NCBI GenBank assembly: GCA_905171695.1
Contig: LR991653.1
Span: forward strand, 1,846,150 to 1,910,149
Length of the DNA stretch: 64,000 nucleotides
Origin: Candidatus Methanoperedentaceae archaeon GB37
Lineage (GTDB): Archaea; Halobacteriota; Methanosarcinia; Methanosarcinales; EX4572-44
Direction: 5' to 3'
The notes beneath the pieces were generated by a model. It saw nothing but the letters and a program-made list of their open reading frames with translations. It was not told the DNA's origin and ran no database searches. Of this stretch, positions 17,113 to 26,417 are shown piece by piece. The translations under genes and the position numbers were made by a program. Position 1 is the first letter of the stretch. Each line of letters begins with the position of its first letter.

Positions 17113-19878
17113 TTACTTTTCCCCTGTCTCTTCTTCGAGTTTTTGAAGCAGTCTCTCCACGTTCTTCATCTCGCGCCCATACGCTTCTATGTCGCCTGCC
17201 ATGAGTGCTTTCTTTGCAGCGTTGTAGTGCTCTATGGTCTGCTGGATCAGCGAGTCAATCGTCCCCTCTTCTGGTATTGTTACTCCTCTTGACGTTGTTC
17301 TATTGCTCGCGCCAAGAACCTTCTTCAGTGCCTCGTTGAGTGTTGGTTCCATTGCGACGCTGTTGTTGTAGAAGGCTATTACTCGTTTGAGTTCGGGTAT
17401 GCTTCCTGTCTCGGCTGCAAGGTAGAGTGGTTCGATGTAGATGATCGAGTTTTTGTATGGTATTACAAGGAGGTTTCCTCTGATCACGCGTGAGCCGCTC
17501 TGTCCCCAGAGAGTCAGGTCTCTGGAGATGGTCTCGTCCTGGTCGATGCGTGCTTCTATCTGTGATGGTCCGTAGATCTGTTCTTCCTTGGTGAATTTGT
17601 AGACTGTGATCTCGCCGTACTCTGGCTCGTCCTGTTTCACTGCCATCCATGAGATCATGTTGTCGCGGCCCACCGGGGTGAAGGGCAAGATGGTCAGGAA
17701 CTGTAGTTTATCATCCATCTGGAGAAGTACGTTGTAGGGTTCTACTCTGATCTCTGCTGTTTCGTATTTCTCGGTTGGGATCTCCCAGCGGTCTTCTTTG
17801 TTGTAGAATACCTCCGGGTTTTTCATGTGGTAGACGGTGTATATGTTGGCTTGTATTTTAAACAGGTCTTCTGAGTAGCGGAGGTGTGCTTTAAAGTCTT
17901 CTGGCATGCTGCTTAAGGGTTTGAAGAGTCCTGGGTATATCTTTGAGTAGGCTGTGAGGAGGGGATCATTCTTTATGATGTAATATGTGATCGTTCCATT
18001 GTAGGCGTCTATCACTGCTTTAACCGAGTCTTGTATGTAGTTGAATCGGTTGTTGTTGAATCTGGTCGGTTCTGCATAGGGGTATCTCTCTGTGGTTAAA
18101 AAGCCGTTGAGCATCCAGTAGATCCTGCCGTCGCTTGATATGAATGTGTGTGGGTCGTTATCGAAGAGTATGTAAGGTGTGATCTTCTCTGCTCTCTCGT
18201 TAACGTTTCGGTAGAGGTGGAGTCTGCTCTCCTCTGTGATATACTCTGATGTGTAGAGTTTGACCTCTCCGAGGACTATTGTCGAGAATATCTTGTTCAG
18301 TGGTGTGAGTGGGATCCCGCCTCTACCTTTGTACGTGGTGTACTGGTTTTCATCGCCCATCGGGTAGTCGAACTCTTCTCGATTGGTGTTCGTAATGATG
18401 TAATTGTTGGTCTCTTCTCCGTAGTAGATTCGTGGCTGGGTGATCTTGATGCCTTCCACTTCTATCCGTGGTGGGATGTCTTTGATTATCATCTCTGGCA
18501 GCCCCTGTTCATCCACTGCGTTGACAGGTGCCATGACCACTCCGATGCCATGCGTGTATATCAGGTGTCTGTTGATCCATGTGTCCGCGGTACCCTTCAG
18601 TTTATCCGGGAGCATCTCTCTTGCTGCAAGCCATGTCTGTACGAGCTCGCCATTCAGGTGGTAGCGGTCGACCGCGAGGTTGCTGAAACCATAGTAGGTT
18701 CTGATCTCCTGGCGTTGCTGGAATGTGGTGAGCAGGGGTCGGTGATCCCACAGTCTGATGTTCTTGATCGAAGGCGAGTCTGTGATCTCATCGATTGTTA
18801 GATTGTATGTGAGCGGGTAGATCTCTTCATGGACGCCCTCCAGTCCATAGGCCTTGTTTGTCAGCCTGATGTTATTCTCGATGAAGGGTTCTTCGAGTAC
18901 GATCTCGTTTGGCGAGACCTTGAACTCCTGCACGAACCATGCTGTGCCCGAACCAAGAATTGACACTACAACTACAAGCGCCACAGCGGCAACGGGTATC
19001 TTTATCGATCCCCTGGCGCTTATCAGGGACGATACTGGGATGGCGATGGCAGTTCCAAGTAAGATGATGCTGATTATCAGAGGTATGTACTGATTGATGT
19101 GAACGTCAACGTAACCAGCACCGTATACCGCTCCTGTGGCGCTGTACAGTATGTTGAAACGTGAGAGATAGGCTTTGGCTGCAAGGAAGAGGAAGAGAGG
19201 TATGAGGGCTGCTTGGAGGCTTGGTGGGATCTCTTCACCTAGGAGCCGCCAGTTGAATGAAAGGTATGCGAGTATAAGAACCAGGCTTATGAGGATGAAG
19301 AGAGCGATCAGATAGTTCAGTATTGTGTTTACGAATGGGAGTGTGAAGATGTAGAATCCGATATCCTTTCCAAAGATCGGATCCACAGCGCCAAAAGAAG
19401 CTTTATTAAGATATAATAGTACTGTGCTCCATCTGGCTGATAATCCCAGCCCAGCGAGGAGAGAGACCAGTGCGAAGAGAAGGAGAAGTGGCATCTCGAT
19501 GGACTTTATCACTCGCCTAACAGACGTCTCAGGAGTAACATCGATATACTCTCTTGACGCACCCTCTATCTGCTCCCAGAACGGAGCAAAGACGGTAACA
19601 CTGGAAAGAATGCTCCTCTTACACCACCGCCAGAAGAAGAGGAAGAGAAGAAAAGAGACGAGAGACCCCAGCGCAAAGAGGAAGAGTCTGGCGGTGAGCG
19701 TAACAAGAAAGACCTGTGGATAACCAACAGACTCAAACCACTTATAGTCAAGGACGAAACGGGAGAAGAGAGTAACTCCAAAGAATAGAAGAAGAATAAA
19801 GAGGAAGAACGCCTTCAGAGGAAGGCTTAAAGGATCTGATCGCTCACCACTCATCAAATAGGAGAATAGAAGGCTCAT
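17113..19878 (-). CDS. UPF0182 family large membrane protein
   Basis: A protein of about 920 aa with seven predicted N-terminal membrane segments (for example FFLFILLLFFGVTLFSRFVL and PLLLLFALVSLLAGLGL). A long extracytoplasmic domain follows, containing typical COG1615 motifs: DYKWFESVGYPQVF, IRLWDHRPLLTTFQQRQEIR, NRHLIYTHGIGVVMAPVN and GPSQIEARIDQD, with LPFTPVGRDNMISWMA later. The function of the family is unknown. The start at 19878 has a TATA-like box at suitable distance upstream; ATGs at 19929 and 19851 are alternatives. It is divergent from cooT over about 60 bases and convergent with moaB. Confidence 0.9.
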   Translation of the reverse strand: MSLLFSYLMSGERSDPLSLPLKAFFLFILLLFFGVTLFSRFVLDYKWFESVGYPQVFLVTLTARLFLFALGSLVSFLLFLFFWRWCKRSILSSVTVFAPFWEQIEGASREYIDVTPETSVRRVIKSIEMPLLLLFALVSLLAGLGLSARWSTVLLYLNKASFGAVDPIFGKDIGFYIFTLPFVNTILNYLIALFILISLVLILAYLSFNWRLLGEEIPPSLQAALIPLFLFLAAKAYLSRFNILYSATGAVYGAGYVDVHINQYIPLIISIILLGTAIAIPVSSLISARGSIKIPVAAVALVVVVSILGSGTAWFVQEFKVSPNEIVLEEPFIENNIRLTNKAYGLEGVHEEIYPLTYNLTIDEITDSPSIKNIRLWDHRPLLTTFQQRQEIRTYYGFSNLAVDRYHLNGELVQTWLAAREMLPDKLKGTADTWINRHLIYTHGIGVVMAPVNAVDEQGLPEMIIKDIPPRIEVEGIKITQPRIYYGEETNNYIITNTNREEFDYPMGDENQYTTYKGRGGIPLTPLNKIFSTIVLGEVKLYTSEYITEESRLHLYRNVNERAEKITPYILFDNDPHTFISSDGRIYWMLNGFLTTERYPYAEPTRFNNNRFNYIQDSVKAVIDAYNGTITYYIIKNDPLLTAYSKIYPGLFKPLSSMPEDFKAHLRYSEDLFKIQANIYTVYHMKNPEVFYNKEDRWEIPTEKYETAEIRVEPYNVLLQMDDKLQFLTILPFTPVGRDNMISWMAVKQDEPEYGEITVYKFTKEEQIYGPSQIEARIDQDETISRDLTLWGQSGSRVIRGNLLVIPYKNSIIYIEPLYLAAETGSIPELKRVIAFYNNSVAMEPTLNEALKKVLGASNRTTSRGVTIPEEGTIDSLIQQTIEHYNAAKKALMAGDIEAYGREMKNVERLLQKLEEETGEK

Positions 19879-19903
19879 CCGATATAAGATGATCGGAGAG
19901 AAC

Positions 19904-19918
19904 GAAAACTTAAATACC
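19904..19918. promoter_or_regulatory. Divergent promoter region between UPF0182 and cooT
   Basis: AAAACTTAAATACCT reads TTAAATA on the plus strand, 25-30 bases before the cooT ATG at 19940. On the minus strand it reads TATTTAAG, about 30 bases before the UPF0182 ATG at 19878. One AT-rich box may serve both genes. Confidence 0.4.
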
Positions 19919-19939
19919 TCTCCAGCCAATCAAGAAGAG

Positions 19940-20125
19940 ATGTGTGAGCTTAAGACCATACTTGTAGATGGCGAGAGAAGAGAGACATTGATGGAGAACA
20001 CGATCCGCATAAGAATAACTGGCGACAGAATCGAGCTGACAGACATACTCGGTGAAAGAAAGATAACAGATGGCAAGATAAAAGAGATCAACATCACAAG
20101 ACAGGAAGCCATTATAGTAAAATAA
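19940..20125 (+). CDS. cooT: CooT family small nickel-binding protein
   Basis: A 61-aa protein starting MCELKTILVDGERRETLMEN and including ITGDRIELTDILGERK. The N-terminal Met-Cys followed by a five-stranded small domain is the CooT pattern, where Cys2 binds nickel; CooT helps maturation of carbon monoxide dehydrogenase. The start at 19940 is chosen so that Cys is residue 2, and it matches the TATA-like box upstream. No CODH gene is in the window, so its partner here is unknown. Confidence 0.8.
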   Translation: MCELKTILVDGERRETLMENTIRIRITGDRIELTDILGERKITDGKIKEINITRQEAIIVK

Positions 20126-20235
20126 ATAATAGACTTCTTAAAATAATAAATTTCTGCTCAGCCGGCGCAAAAGCTATGTTATACAAAAAAGATAAGAAGA
20201 AAGGAGGAGAGGATCGTTTTTGGGGACTCTTCGAG

Positions 20236-22017
20236 TCAGCGTTTCCTCTGCAGAAGATACGCAAGAGAGATGGCTATTCCTGTAAAGCCGAGCTCGAAGC
20301 CTGGTGTCCCTGGTGTCTCTTCTTTGCCGGTTGAAGGAGGCTTTCTTGTCTTCTCTGGTGTTGGGCTCACACCCTTCTCGCCTGGCACCACACCCTCTCC
20401 GGGTGTTCTCTCTGCAGGCTCTGATCCGATAGCATTTGCAACGATTGCAAAGGGTGAGAAGCTCGTGGTGTGCGCCTCGTAACAGATATAATCCTCTTCT
20501 TCCCTGAGGATGGTGGTTGGGAGTCTGACCCATCTCTCCCCATCCCATCTGAGAAGAGAGATCTCGTCTCTCTCGATGCCGGCACCATCGAGCCAGCTCT
20601 TCTCCACCCTGAACCTGATAGCAGCGTCCGTGATATGCTCGGGTGTGGCAAAGCCACTTGTCCCGAGCCAGATGTTGATGTTCTTGTAGACCGTGCCACT
20701 TGGAGCGGTGTCGACGAGTGTGGATGTTCCTTTGAGAAGTTCGATCTTTGCAGTGATCCAATCGGTGTTCACGGTGGAGATGACGCTGATCTCGTAGACA
20801 CTGATCTCGGGTGTTGTGAAGAGATACGTGATCTCTTTCCCGGCGTAGAGATACTTATCGCGGGTCTCATATCTTTCGATGTTATCGAAAGCCTCGCCAG
20901 ACGAGACGCCACTGGCACCACCGCCGCCACTGCTGCTACTGCCACCACCACTGGTTTCTCTTGATACTCTTCCTGTGAGAGTATATGTGGAGAAGTGCGA
21001 TATATTTGCTGTGATATAATTGCCTGTTTTGTTCTGTGTGTAATCTGTGATGGTCTCCCAGCTTCCTGTGGTTGAGTTGTAGAACTTTACTCTCAGGCTC
21101 TCCTCTGATACGCCTGATGGCAGTGGCTCTGTGTAGTTGAACCGTATCTCTATTGGGGGGTTAAATCTTGCGCCTGCAGGGCCGAGTTCCACGATCTCGC
21201 CGATCACTCTGTTGTCGGATGGCAATGCGCTGCTCTCAGTTGTTGAGAGGGCTGTGGTTGAGTTGATCATGATGATTTCGAGTGTGGTTCCGTTTGCATA
21301 CGTTGCGTTGGTGCCGTTTTGGAGTGTGAGAGTGACATTTCCCCGTGGCGATGTTATATTCAGGGTTTGGCTAATGTTGCCCTCTGCATTGGTCGTTAGG
21401 TTTATTGTATAGGGTGTTACGTTGAAGATTGCCTCTGTTGATGAGAACCTTGGCTTTACGCTCTTGCCTGTGTTCACGTGCACCTCTGCGGTGTAGCTTC
21501 CGACATCAAGATATGTTGTGTCAAGAGTCATATTGTAGCTGAAGGTAATATCTGTGCCACCTGCTCCATAATTATATCCGTAGCCGTATCCATAGCCAAA
21601 GTTATAGCCGTAGCCGTATCTGTCGTATCCATATCCATATCCATAACCGTATTCACTGGCGTTTGGTGCATCTGTTACGTCTATGGTGAGATTACTGTCT
21701 CCAGTGGGTGAGATGATGCTGCCGCTGTAGGGATCAAACGTCCAGTTCTTGGAGACTGGTCCTGTCACATTGAGGGACATGCTCTCGATAGGTACGTATT
21801 GGTCACGATCCTCGATAGTTACATTGACCGTGAAGGTTTTGCTCTCGCCCTGCTGAATCTTCTCGCCGTCGAGCCCTGAGATGATGCTCACGACAACGGC
21901 GTGTGCAGGTCCTGACAAGAGAAGCATTACTACAATTACTGTTGTGATGAGAGAACTTACGAGCAACTTTTTCTTGTTTTGGGTTTCGTTTGAGATCTTA
22001 TCACGCTCCACCAACAT
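20236..22017 (-). CDS. Secreted PGF-pre-PGF surface protein with GY-rich repeat
   Basis: An exported protein of 593 aa. Residues 15-41 form a signal peptide (LLVSSLITTVIVVMLLLSGP...AHA). An Ig-like/CARDB-like N-terminal region follows, interrupted near residues 122-150 by a run of Gly-Tyr dipeptides (GYGYGYGYDRYGYGYNFGYG). A serine/glycine linker (about 360-378) leads to the PGF-pre-PGF domain (ERYETRDKYLYAGKEITYLF to TTSFSPFAIVA). A Pro/Thr linker and a terminal PGFE-hydrophobic-RKR tail, the layout recognised by archaeosortases, close it. It is probably anchored in the S-layer or cell surface. Preceded by AT-rich promoter sequence (22050-22070). Confidence 0.8.
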   Translation of the reverse strand: MLVERDKISNETQNKKKLLVSSLITTVIVVMLLLSGPAHAVVVSIISGLDGEKIQQGESKTFTVNVTIEDRDQYVPIESMSLNVTGPVSKNWTFDPYSGSIISPTGDSNLTIDVTDAPNASEYGYGYGYGYDRYGYGYNFGYGYGYGYNYGAGGTDITFSYNMTLDTTYLDVGSYTAEVHVNTGKSVKPRFSSTEAIFNVTPYTINLTTNAEGNISQTLNITSPRGNVTLTLQNGTNATYANGTTLEIIMINSTTALSTTESSALPSDNRVIGEIVELGPAGARFNPPIEIRFNYTEPLPSGVSEESLRVKFYNSTTGSWETITDYTQNKTGNYITANISHFSTYTLTGRVSRETSGGGSSSSGGGGASGVSSGEAFDNIERYETRDKYLYAGKEITYLFTTPEISVYEISVISTVNTDWITAKIELLKGTSTLVDTAPSGTVYKNINIWLGTSGFATPEHITDAAIRFRVEKSWLDGAGIERDEISLLRWDGERWVRLPTTILREEEDYICYEAHTTSFSPFAIVANAIGSEPAERTPGEGVVPGEKGVSPTPEKTRKPPSTGKEETPGTPGFELGFTGIAISLAYLLQRKR

Positions 22018-22206
22018 GATGAACTACAATGTTACATACACCCATAGCTATTATTATATATATAAGTTTTCTATGATAATGAGTGTGATGATGATGTCAG
22101 ACAAAAAGTTTTATTCGATCCTGCCTCCTCTATGTTACTGCGCAACCAATAGTTGCTTACAGAGCAATACAAGGTAGTGATATGGTATGTGTCTCAGGTG
22201 GTCTGA

Positions 22207-22719
22207 ATGGGAATACTGAAAAAAGTTAAAAAAGCTGTTGACGCATTGTTGGAGCAGGAGAATGAGAATTATGAGAAGGGTGTTGACTTTGAACGGTACG
22301 TCATAGAGTTATTTCTCAAAAACAAGAGATACTTTGCCATTCATTCATGGACAAGAGATATATCAAACAAACACCAAGGCGTCATGGTTGAATCTGATTC
22401 TGATCCCGACATACTAATTCGCTACAAGCCAACAGATGAAAAATTTGCAGTTGAATGCAAATACCGCTCACAACTCTACAACGATAAACTCTGCTGGACC
22501 ACCTGGGAAAAACTGGAAGACTACAGGTTATTTGCACAAAAAAACAGAATCCCAACCTTCATAGTTATAGGACTCGGTGGAGACCCACGAAACCCAGAAC
22601 AAATGTTCTGCATACCGCTTGAAAAAGCAAAGTACCCAGAGCTTTACCCAAGTGTTTTTAGAAGATTCGAACGCGACCCAAGGAGAAGCTTCTTCTGGAA
22701 GAGCGGTGTACTACACTAA
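22207..22719 (+). CDS. Restriction-endonuclease-like PD-(D/E)XK protein
   Basis: A 170-aa protein with the nuclease core visible: E in GVDFERYVIELF (about residue 29), then SDPDILIRY (Asp near 76) and FAVECKYRS (E-x-K near 90-92), matching PD...ExK. It has no target-recognition domain and no methylase neighbour. A short basic N terminus (MGILKKVKKAVDAL) precedes the core. GGTGGTCTGA before the ATG may be the ribosome site. Either a solitary DNA-repair or restriction-type nuclease; its substrate cannot be inferred. Confidence 0.7.
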   Translation: MGILKKVKKAVDALLEQENENYEKGVDFERYVIELFLKNKRYFAIHSWTRDISNKHQGVMVESDSDPDILIRYKPTDEKFAVECKYRSQLYNDKLCWTTWEKLEDYRLFAQKNRIPTFIVIGLGGDPRNPEQMFCIPLEKAKYPELYPSVFRRFERDPRRSFFWKSGVLH

Positions 22720-22790
22720 TAATCCCCATTTCATATCTATCACACCACTCTCACACGCTGTACAACCAGATGAAGATCCACATGGGGGTT

Positions 22791-23240
22791 TTATTCGTAC
22801 ACCAATCCTTCGTCCACACGGGTATACTCAACAATTTCATCGTCTGTGAAATGTATCTTGATCTCTCGTTCTGCTGACTCTCTCGAGTCTGCCCCGTGGA
22901 CTACGTTTCGCCCGGTCTCTATTGCAAGATCACCTCTGATGGTACCAGGCGCTGCTTCCACAGGGTTCGTTGCACCATTGATAGCTCGCATAATTCTTAT
23001 CGCATTCTCTCCTTCAACCACCATTGAGACAGAGGGCCCCGAGGTTATAAAGTCTATTAGCTCTTGGAAAAATGGTTTTCCTCTGTGCTCTGCATAGTGT
23101 TCTTCAGCTTTTTCTCTCGTAATCGTCTTCATCCGCATCGCTGTTATCTTGAGACCGCGTCTTTCGATCCTTCTCACAATCTCTCCGATCAGACCACGCT
23201 TCACTCCATCCGGTTTGACCATGACGTAGGTTCGCTCCAT
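22791..23240 (-). CDS. ndk: Nucleoside diphosphate kinase
   Basis: Transfers phosphate between nucleoside di- and triphosphates. It has 149 aa from ATG at 23240 ([20 protein letters not shown]), with the active-site histidine in [16 protein letters not shown] (about residue 115). The GTG at 23252 is a possible earlier start, but GGTGG spacing favours 23240. It is last gene of the rpl7ae-rps28e-rpl24e-ndk cluster, a conserved archaeal order that usually continues into infB; infB is absent here. Confidence 0.96.
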   Translation of the reverse strand: MERTYVMVKPDGVKRGLIGEIVRRIERRGLKITAMRMKTITREKAEEHYAEHRGKPFFQELIDFITSGPSVSMVVEGENAIRIMRAINGATNPVEAAPGTIRGDLAIETGRNVVHGADSRESAEREIKIHFTDDEIVEYTRVDEGLVYE

Positions 23241-23272
23241 TTCGATTGCCACCAGTCAGTCTATTTTTCTTA

Positions 23273-23467
23273 TCAGTGTCTGATGCCTTCTTTGATCTCG
23301 TGTGCCTCTTCTGTCCATCTGACCTTTCTTGGAACTCTGCCGAGTTTATGGTTCTTCTGGCATTTGGATGAACAGAAATGGAATATTGAGCCGTCTCGCT
23401 TCACAAAGATCTTGCCTGTTCCTGGTTTGATCAATCTGCCGCAGAATGAACACTTTCTACTCTCCAT
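23273..23467 (-). CDS. rpl24e: 50S ribosomal protein L24e
   Basis: A 64-aa zinc-ribbon ribosomal protein: CSFCG (residues 6-10) and FCSSKC (31-36), then [16 protein letters not shown]. It matches the archaeal L24e family in full and lies six bases after rps28e in the ribosomal cluster. Confidence 0.96.
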   Translation of the reverse strand: MESRKCSFCGRLIKPGTGKIFVKRDGSIFHFCSSKCQKNHKLGRVPRKVRWTEEAHEIKEGIRH

Positions 23468-23473
23468 CTTCCT

Positions 23474-23698
23474 TCAGCTTCCTCTGCGTCTGTTCAGTTT
23501 CTTGGCTTCACGACTCGTCTCGAGCAGCATCAGTATGTCCCCCACTTTTATCGGGCCCATACAGTTTCGCGTGATAATTCTCCCCTTATCACGTCCCTCC
23601 AAGATGCGGCACTGCACCTGTTTTGCCTCGCCATGCATCCCGGTGTTGCCAACGATCTCTATTATTTCTGCTGGGTAGGCAGTCTCTTCGTCCGACAT
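23474..23698 (-). CDS. rps28e: 30S ribosomal protein S28e
   Basis: A 74-aa archaeal ribosomal protein. The OB-fold region includes [20 protein letters not shown] and the conserved [18 protein letters not shown], ending LNRRRGS as the family does. It is placed between rpl7ae and rpl24e as expected. Confidence 0.96.
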   Translation of the reverse strand: MSDEETAYPAEIIEIVGNTGMHGEAKQVQCRILEGRDKGRIITRNCMGPIKVGDILMLLETSREAKKLNRRRGS

Positions 23699-23732
23699 CT
23701 CTCAACTTCCCTTCCTCAGTTACTTCCTCAGT

Positions 23733-24104
23733 TTACTTTTTTATGGCTTGAACCTTCTCAATGATCTCTTCAATCATCTCTCTAGCTTTCCCTTCTTCAA
23801 TTATAGCCACCGCGGCACTCCCGACGCTAAGCCCACATGCCGCCCCGAGATCCCTCTGTTTCTTGACATAAATATATGGAATGTTCTTCTCATCACATAG
23901 AAAAGGAAGATGCGCTACAATCTCTATGGGATTTACGTCTTCTCCGATCAAAACAAGTTTTGCAGCACTTCTTTCAACCGCTTTTGTCGTCTCATTCGTC
24001 CCCTTCTTGATCTTGCCCGTGTTTCGCGCAAGCTCCAGAGCTTCAAGTGACCGTTCCTGCAATTCTACAGGCACTTCAAATCTAACATGCATCGCTTGAG
24101 TCAT
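23733..24104 (-). CDS. rpl7ae: 50S ribosomal protein L7Ae
   Basis: A kink-turn-binding protein of the ribosome that also serves in C/D and H/ACA guide RNPs and RNase P of archaea. In its 123 aa, [20 protein letters not shown] is the RNA-contact region, followed by [18 protein letters not shown] and [16 protein letters not shown]. It is first gene of the cluster. A TATA-like TTATATTTAC (24154-24164 on this strand) lies about 50 bases upstream. Confidence 0.96.
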   Translation of the reverse strand: MTQAMHVRFEVPVELQERSLEALELARNTGKIKKGTNETTKAVERSAAKLVLIGEDVNPIEIVAHLPFLCDEKNIPYIYVKKQRDLGAACGLSVGSAAVAIIEEGKAREMIEEIIEKVQAIKK

Positions 24105-24234
24105 TTCTTAAAATCATCTCCTTCAGGACAGAAGACTGTCCATCATCATCGTGTAAATATAACGTGACCTCACTAATGACCAGTGTAGGCTATAAAGATT
24201 GCGCCCAAACCCAGCCGCTCCACCACACTTAACC

Positions 24235-25116
24235 TCACTTATATGCTTCACTTATCACGTTTACGGGTGTGGATCTGATACTGACCACCATCAGATCATC
24301 CATCTGTGTGATATTATACTCTTCAAAGCCTCTCTCAGTGCTGTTCGCACCAAGCGACTTTATCTTCTCCACAACCTCTACACTTGGATTGAGGTAGATC
24401 GTGGTTCTCACGAGAGTGTTGTTCTCACCAGCTGTCAAGCCGATGTAGAACTGGTCTGCAAACGTGATGTTATCTGTAACTCTTTGGTACTCTGCACGCG
24501 GCGCCTCTAAAAGCACGGTCTCGTAAGCCGTGTAAGACGTGTTCCTGTTAGCGCCCTCGATCACGTCAAGAGTGGCAAGAACATTCCTCTCTGGCCCAAA
24601 GATCGTTGGGTTGCCAAGCACATTGGAACGACCTGTGTCCATACGCTGCAAAACATTATAGCTTCCATACCACTTCGGAATAAAATCGAATCGGACGACC
24701 TTCGGCTCAAAGGTCGTCATCAGCAGAAAACTACTGTTACTCTCCTTGAAGGTTGCAAAGTACATGCGAGTGGTGTTTGCACCATAGAGACCATCCAAGA
24801 TGTCAATTCCAAGCCCCTCCATCTGAAGCTGGCTTCTGATGAACGGTCCAGCCGGACTCTCTGAGATCGCCTCTATATCCACATACTCCGCCATCTCAAC
24901 ACCCTCAGGTGTCAACCTGAGTGCATCATCGATGGATGAGAACGGCTCATTCACAAGTCGCCCCCCAACATCAAGAAAATCGATAGTCTGGTTCTCAGTG
25001 ACCGAAGACTCTCTTCCACTCTTCTTCTCACTGCTCCCAGTAAAATAAGCGATAGATGAGAGAACCATCGTTGAGACCAAGAATAAGGCAAGGACCTTCG
25101 CACCAGCACTCTTCAT
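24235..25116 (-). CDS. Hypothetical membrane-anchored extracytoplasmic protein
   Basis: A 293-aa protein with an N-terminal hydrophobic segment (VLALFLVSTMVLSSIAYFTG, about residues 8-27). A soluble domain with several potential N-glycosylation sites (NTT, NSS, NTS, NIT, NNT, NST) follows. No family motif is recognised. The single anchor and glycosylation sites suggest an outside location. IS copy 2 begins 53 bases upstream of its start, so its promoter region may have been altered by the insertion. Confidence 0.7.
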   Translation of the reverse strand: MKSAGAKVLALFLVSTMVLSSIAYFTGSSEKKSGRESSVTENQTIDFLDVGGRLVNEPFSSIDDALRLTPEGVEMAEYVDIEAISESPAGPFIRSQLQMEGLGIDILDGLYGANTTRMYFATFKESNSSFLLMTTFEPKVVRFDFIPKWYGSYNVLQRMDTGRSNVLGNPTIFGPERNVLATLDVIEGANRNTSYTAYETVLLEAPRAEYQRVTDNITFADQFYIGLTAGENNTLVRTTIYLNPSVEVVEKIKSLGANSTERGFEEYNITQMDDLMVVSIRSTPVNVISEAYK

Positions 25117-25215
25117 GACACATAACAGAATGAAACCCCCTATATTTTAATATTGTGACCATCGTTCGAGGACATGTCCACATAGAATTATAAATACTGG
25201 AGACCATCTTTTATT

Positions 25216-25830
25216 TATGCCGAAGGGTAAGGGTGATAGTCGAAGAGTTGAGGGTCTTTGAGAGGAGTAAGGTGCCTTTTTTAGGTTAAGGTTCTCGGTG
25301 TTGCAACCTGTATTCAGGCGTCTTCTCTGGGGGAGGACTGCCAAGAGTTCTCTCTGGCTTCATCCGGTATCTAAAACCTCTGTTTGGAAAGAGGGAATGT
25401 TTGAAGAGAGATTGCCTGCTTGCATCGGAGAAGAAGAGAAGATGCTTGATAGCGTTAGACGAAACAGTTGTTAAAGCAAATAAAAAGTCGTATTATGTTT
25501 ATTCTGCGGTAAATATGGAAAGGAATGAGTTAATTCTGATAAGAGTTTATACAAACAGGAATTATCCTGTTACAAGATATTTCTTCAAAGAAGTGCGTGA
25601 GAAGAAGCCAAGATTCATCGTTGATAAATCCCCTTCGCTTATAGATGCACTGAAAAGCCTGGATCTGGAATTTGAGCGATCAGTCCTTTCGGAGCATGAA
25701 ATCCACCCAAAAGATTTCATGCAAGACTAAAACATAGGATAAAGATATTGTTTTTCTTAAGTAGCTCTTTTAATCCTGTTAAAAACTGGAATTTGTTCTG
25801 TAATCTGTTTATGCTTTATTATAATCGGTT
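25216..25830 (+). pseudogene. Transposase pseudogene of IS copy 2 (IS6-like DDE)
   Basis: The start MPKGKGDSRRVE is readable at 25216, then a frameshift and a stop intervene. An open stretch (25401-25730) gives LIALDETVVKANKKSYYVYS with the first catalytic Asp, and later RFIVDKSPSLIDAL with the second. The region that should hold the catalytic Glu (FGERSLVES in copy 1) is replaced by the 25694-25722 hairpin. The C-terminal end KNPVKNWNLF-like follows. The family resembles archaeal IS6/IS240-type elements. Non-functional. Confidence 0.75.
25694..25722 (+). repeat. Hairpin shared with IS copy 1
   Basis: GCATGAAAT and ATTTCATGC form a nine-base-pair stem around CCACCCAAAAG. It is identical to 4485-4513 and replaces about 35 bases of transposase sequence that copy 1 retains. 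Confidence 0.8.
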
Positions 25831-25948
25831 GGGGTGGTGTTTATGTTAAGTGGACACGTCCGCTGCACAATTTAGTAAGCTTTATATGCTCGCTTTGGTG
25901 AATTGTAGTATAATTATATCATGGTGGATATGAGAAGAGGTGGAGAGT

Positions 25949-26410
25949 ATGAAGCATACGTTGTTGTTTGACCATGAGAAGTGTAGCGGGTGTCGAATGT
26001 GTGAGCTTGCTTGTTCCTTTGAGCACACTGGTGAGTTTTCACCTGCACGCTCGCGTATCGCTGTCTTGAGCCTTGAGCATGGCGTGGATATGCCTGTTGC
26101 GTGTCTGCACTGTGAGGATCCTCTCTGCATGGCCGTCTGCCCGTCAGGGGCTATCTCGCAGAGGGACGGTGTCGTGAGCTTTGATGAAGAGCTCTGCACT
26201 GGTTGCAGATTATGTATGATGGCTTGCCCTGTTGGTTCTCCGACGATCGATCCGGTTGTTAAGCGGGCTGTTAACTGTGATCTCTGTGCTGGCGAGCCTG
26301 CCTGTGTGAGTATCTGTCCATTTGGGGCTGTTGAGTTTGTGCCTGCCACGCACAGTGCGCTCGTGAATAAGAAGCGAATTGCTGAAAGGCTCTCTGCTAT
26401 CTGGGGGTGA
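25949..26410 (+). CDS. Polyferredoxin-like electron-transfer subunit beside AOR
   Basis: A 153-aa iron-sulfur protein of the HycB/AorB type with cysteine motifs for four [4Fe-4S] clusters: CSGCRMCELAC, CLHCEDPLCMAVCP, CTGCRLCMMACP and CDLC...CVSICP. The start is ATG 25949 with GGTGGAG upstream. It ends seven bases before the aldehyde:ferredoxin oxidoreductase gene and probably passes electrons between that enzyme and the FrhB-like protein downstream. Confidence 0.88.
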   Translation: MKHTLLFDHEKCSGCRMCELACSFEHTGEFSPARSRIAVLSLEHGVDMPVACLHCEDPLCMAVCPSGAISQRDGVVSFDEELCTGCRLCMMACPVGSPTIDPVVKRAVNCDLCAGEPACVSICPFGAVEFVPATHSALVNKKRIAERLSAIWG

Positions 26411-26417
26411 GTGATAG

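Larger units (their letters stand above)
25170..25861 (+). mobile_element. IS copy 2 with decayed transposase
   Basis: A 692-bp element with near-perfect inverted ends: GGACATGTCCAC at 25170-25181, and GTGGACACGTCC at 25850-25861 on the other strand. It is fuller than copy 1 at 4079-4651, with which it shares both ends and interior. It carries one broken transposase gene and the GCATGAAAT hairpin. It lies between a membrane protein gene and the ferredoxin-aldehyde oxidoreductase operon. Confidence 0.85.
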
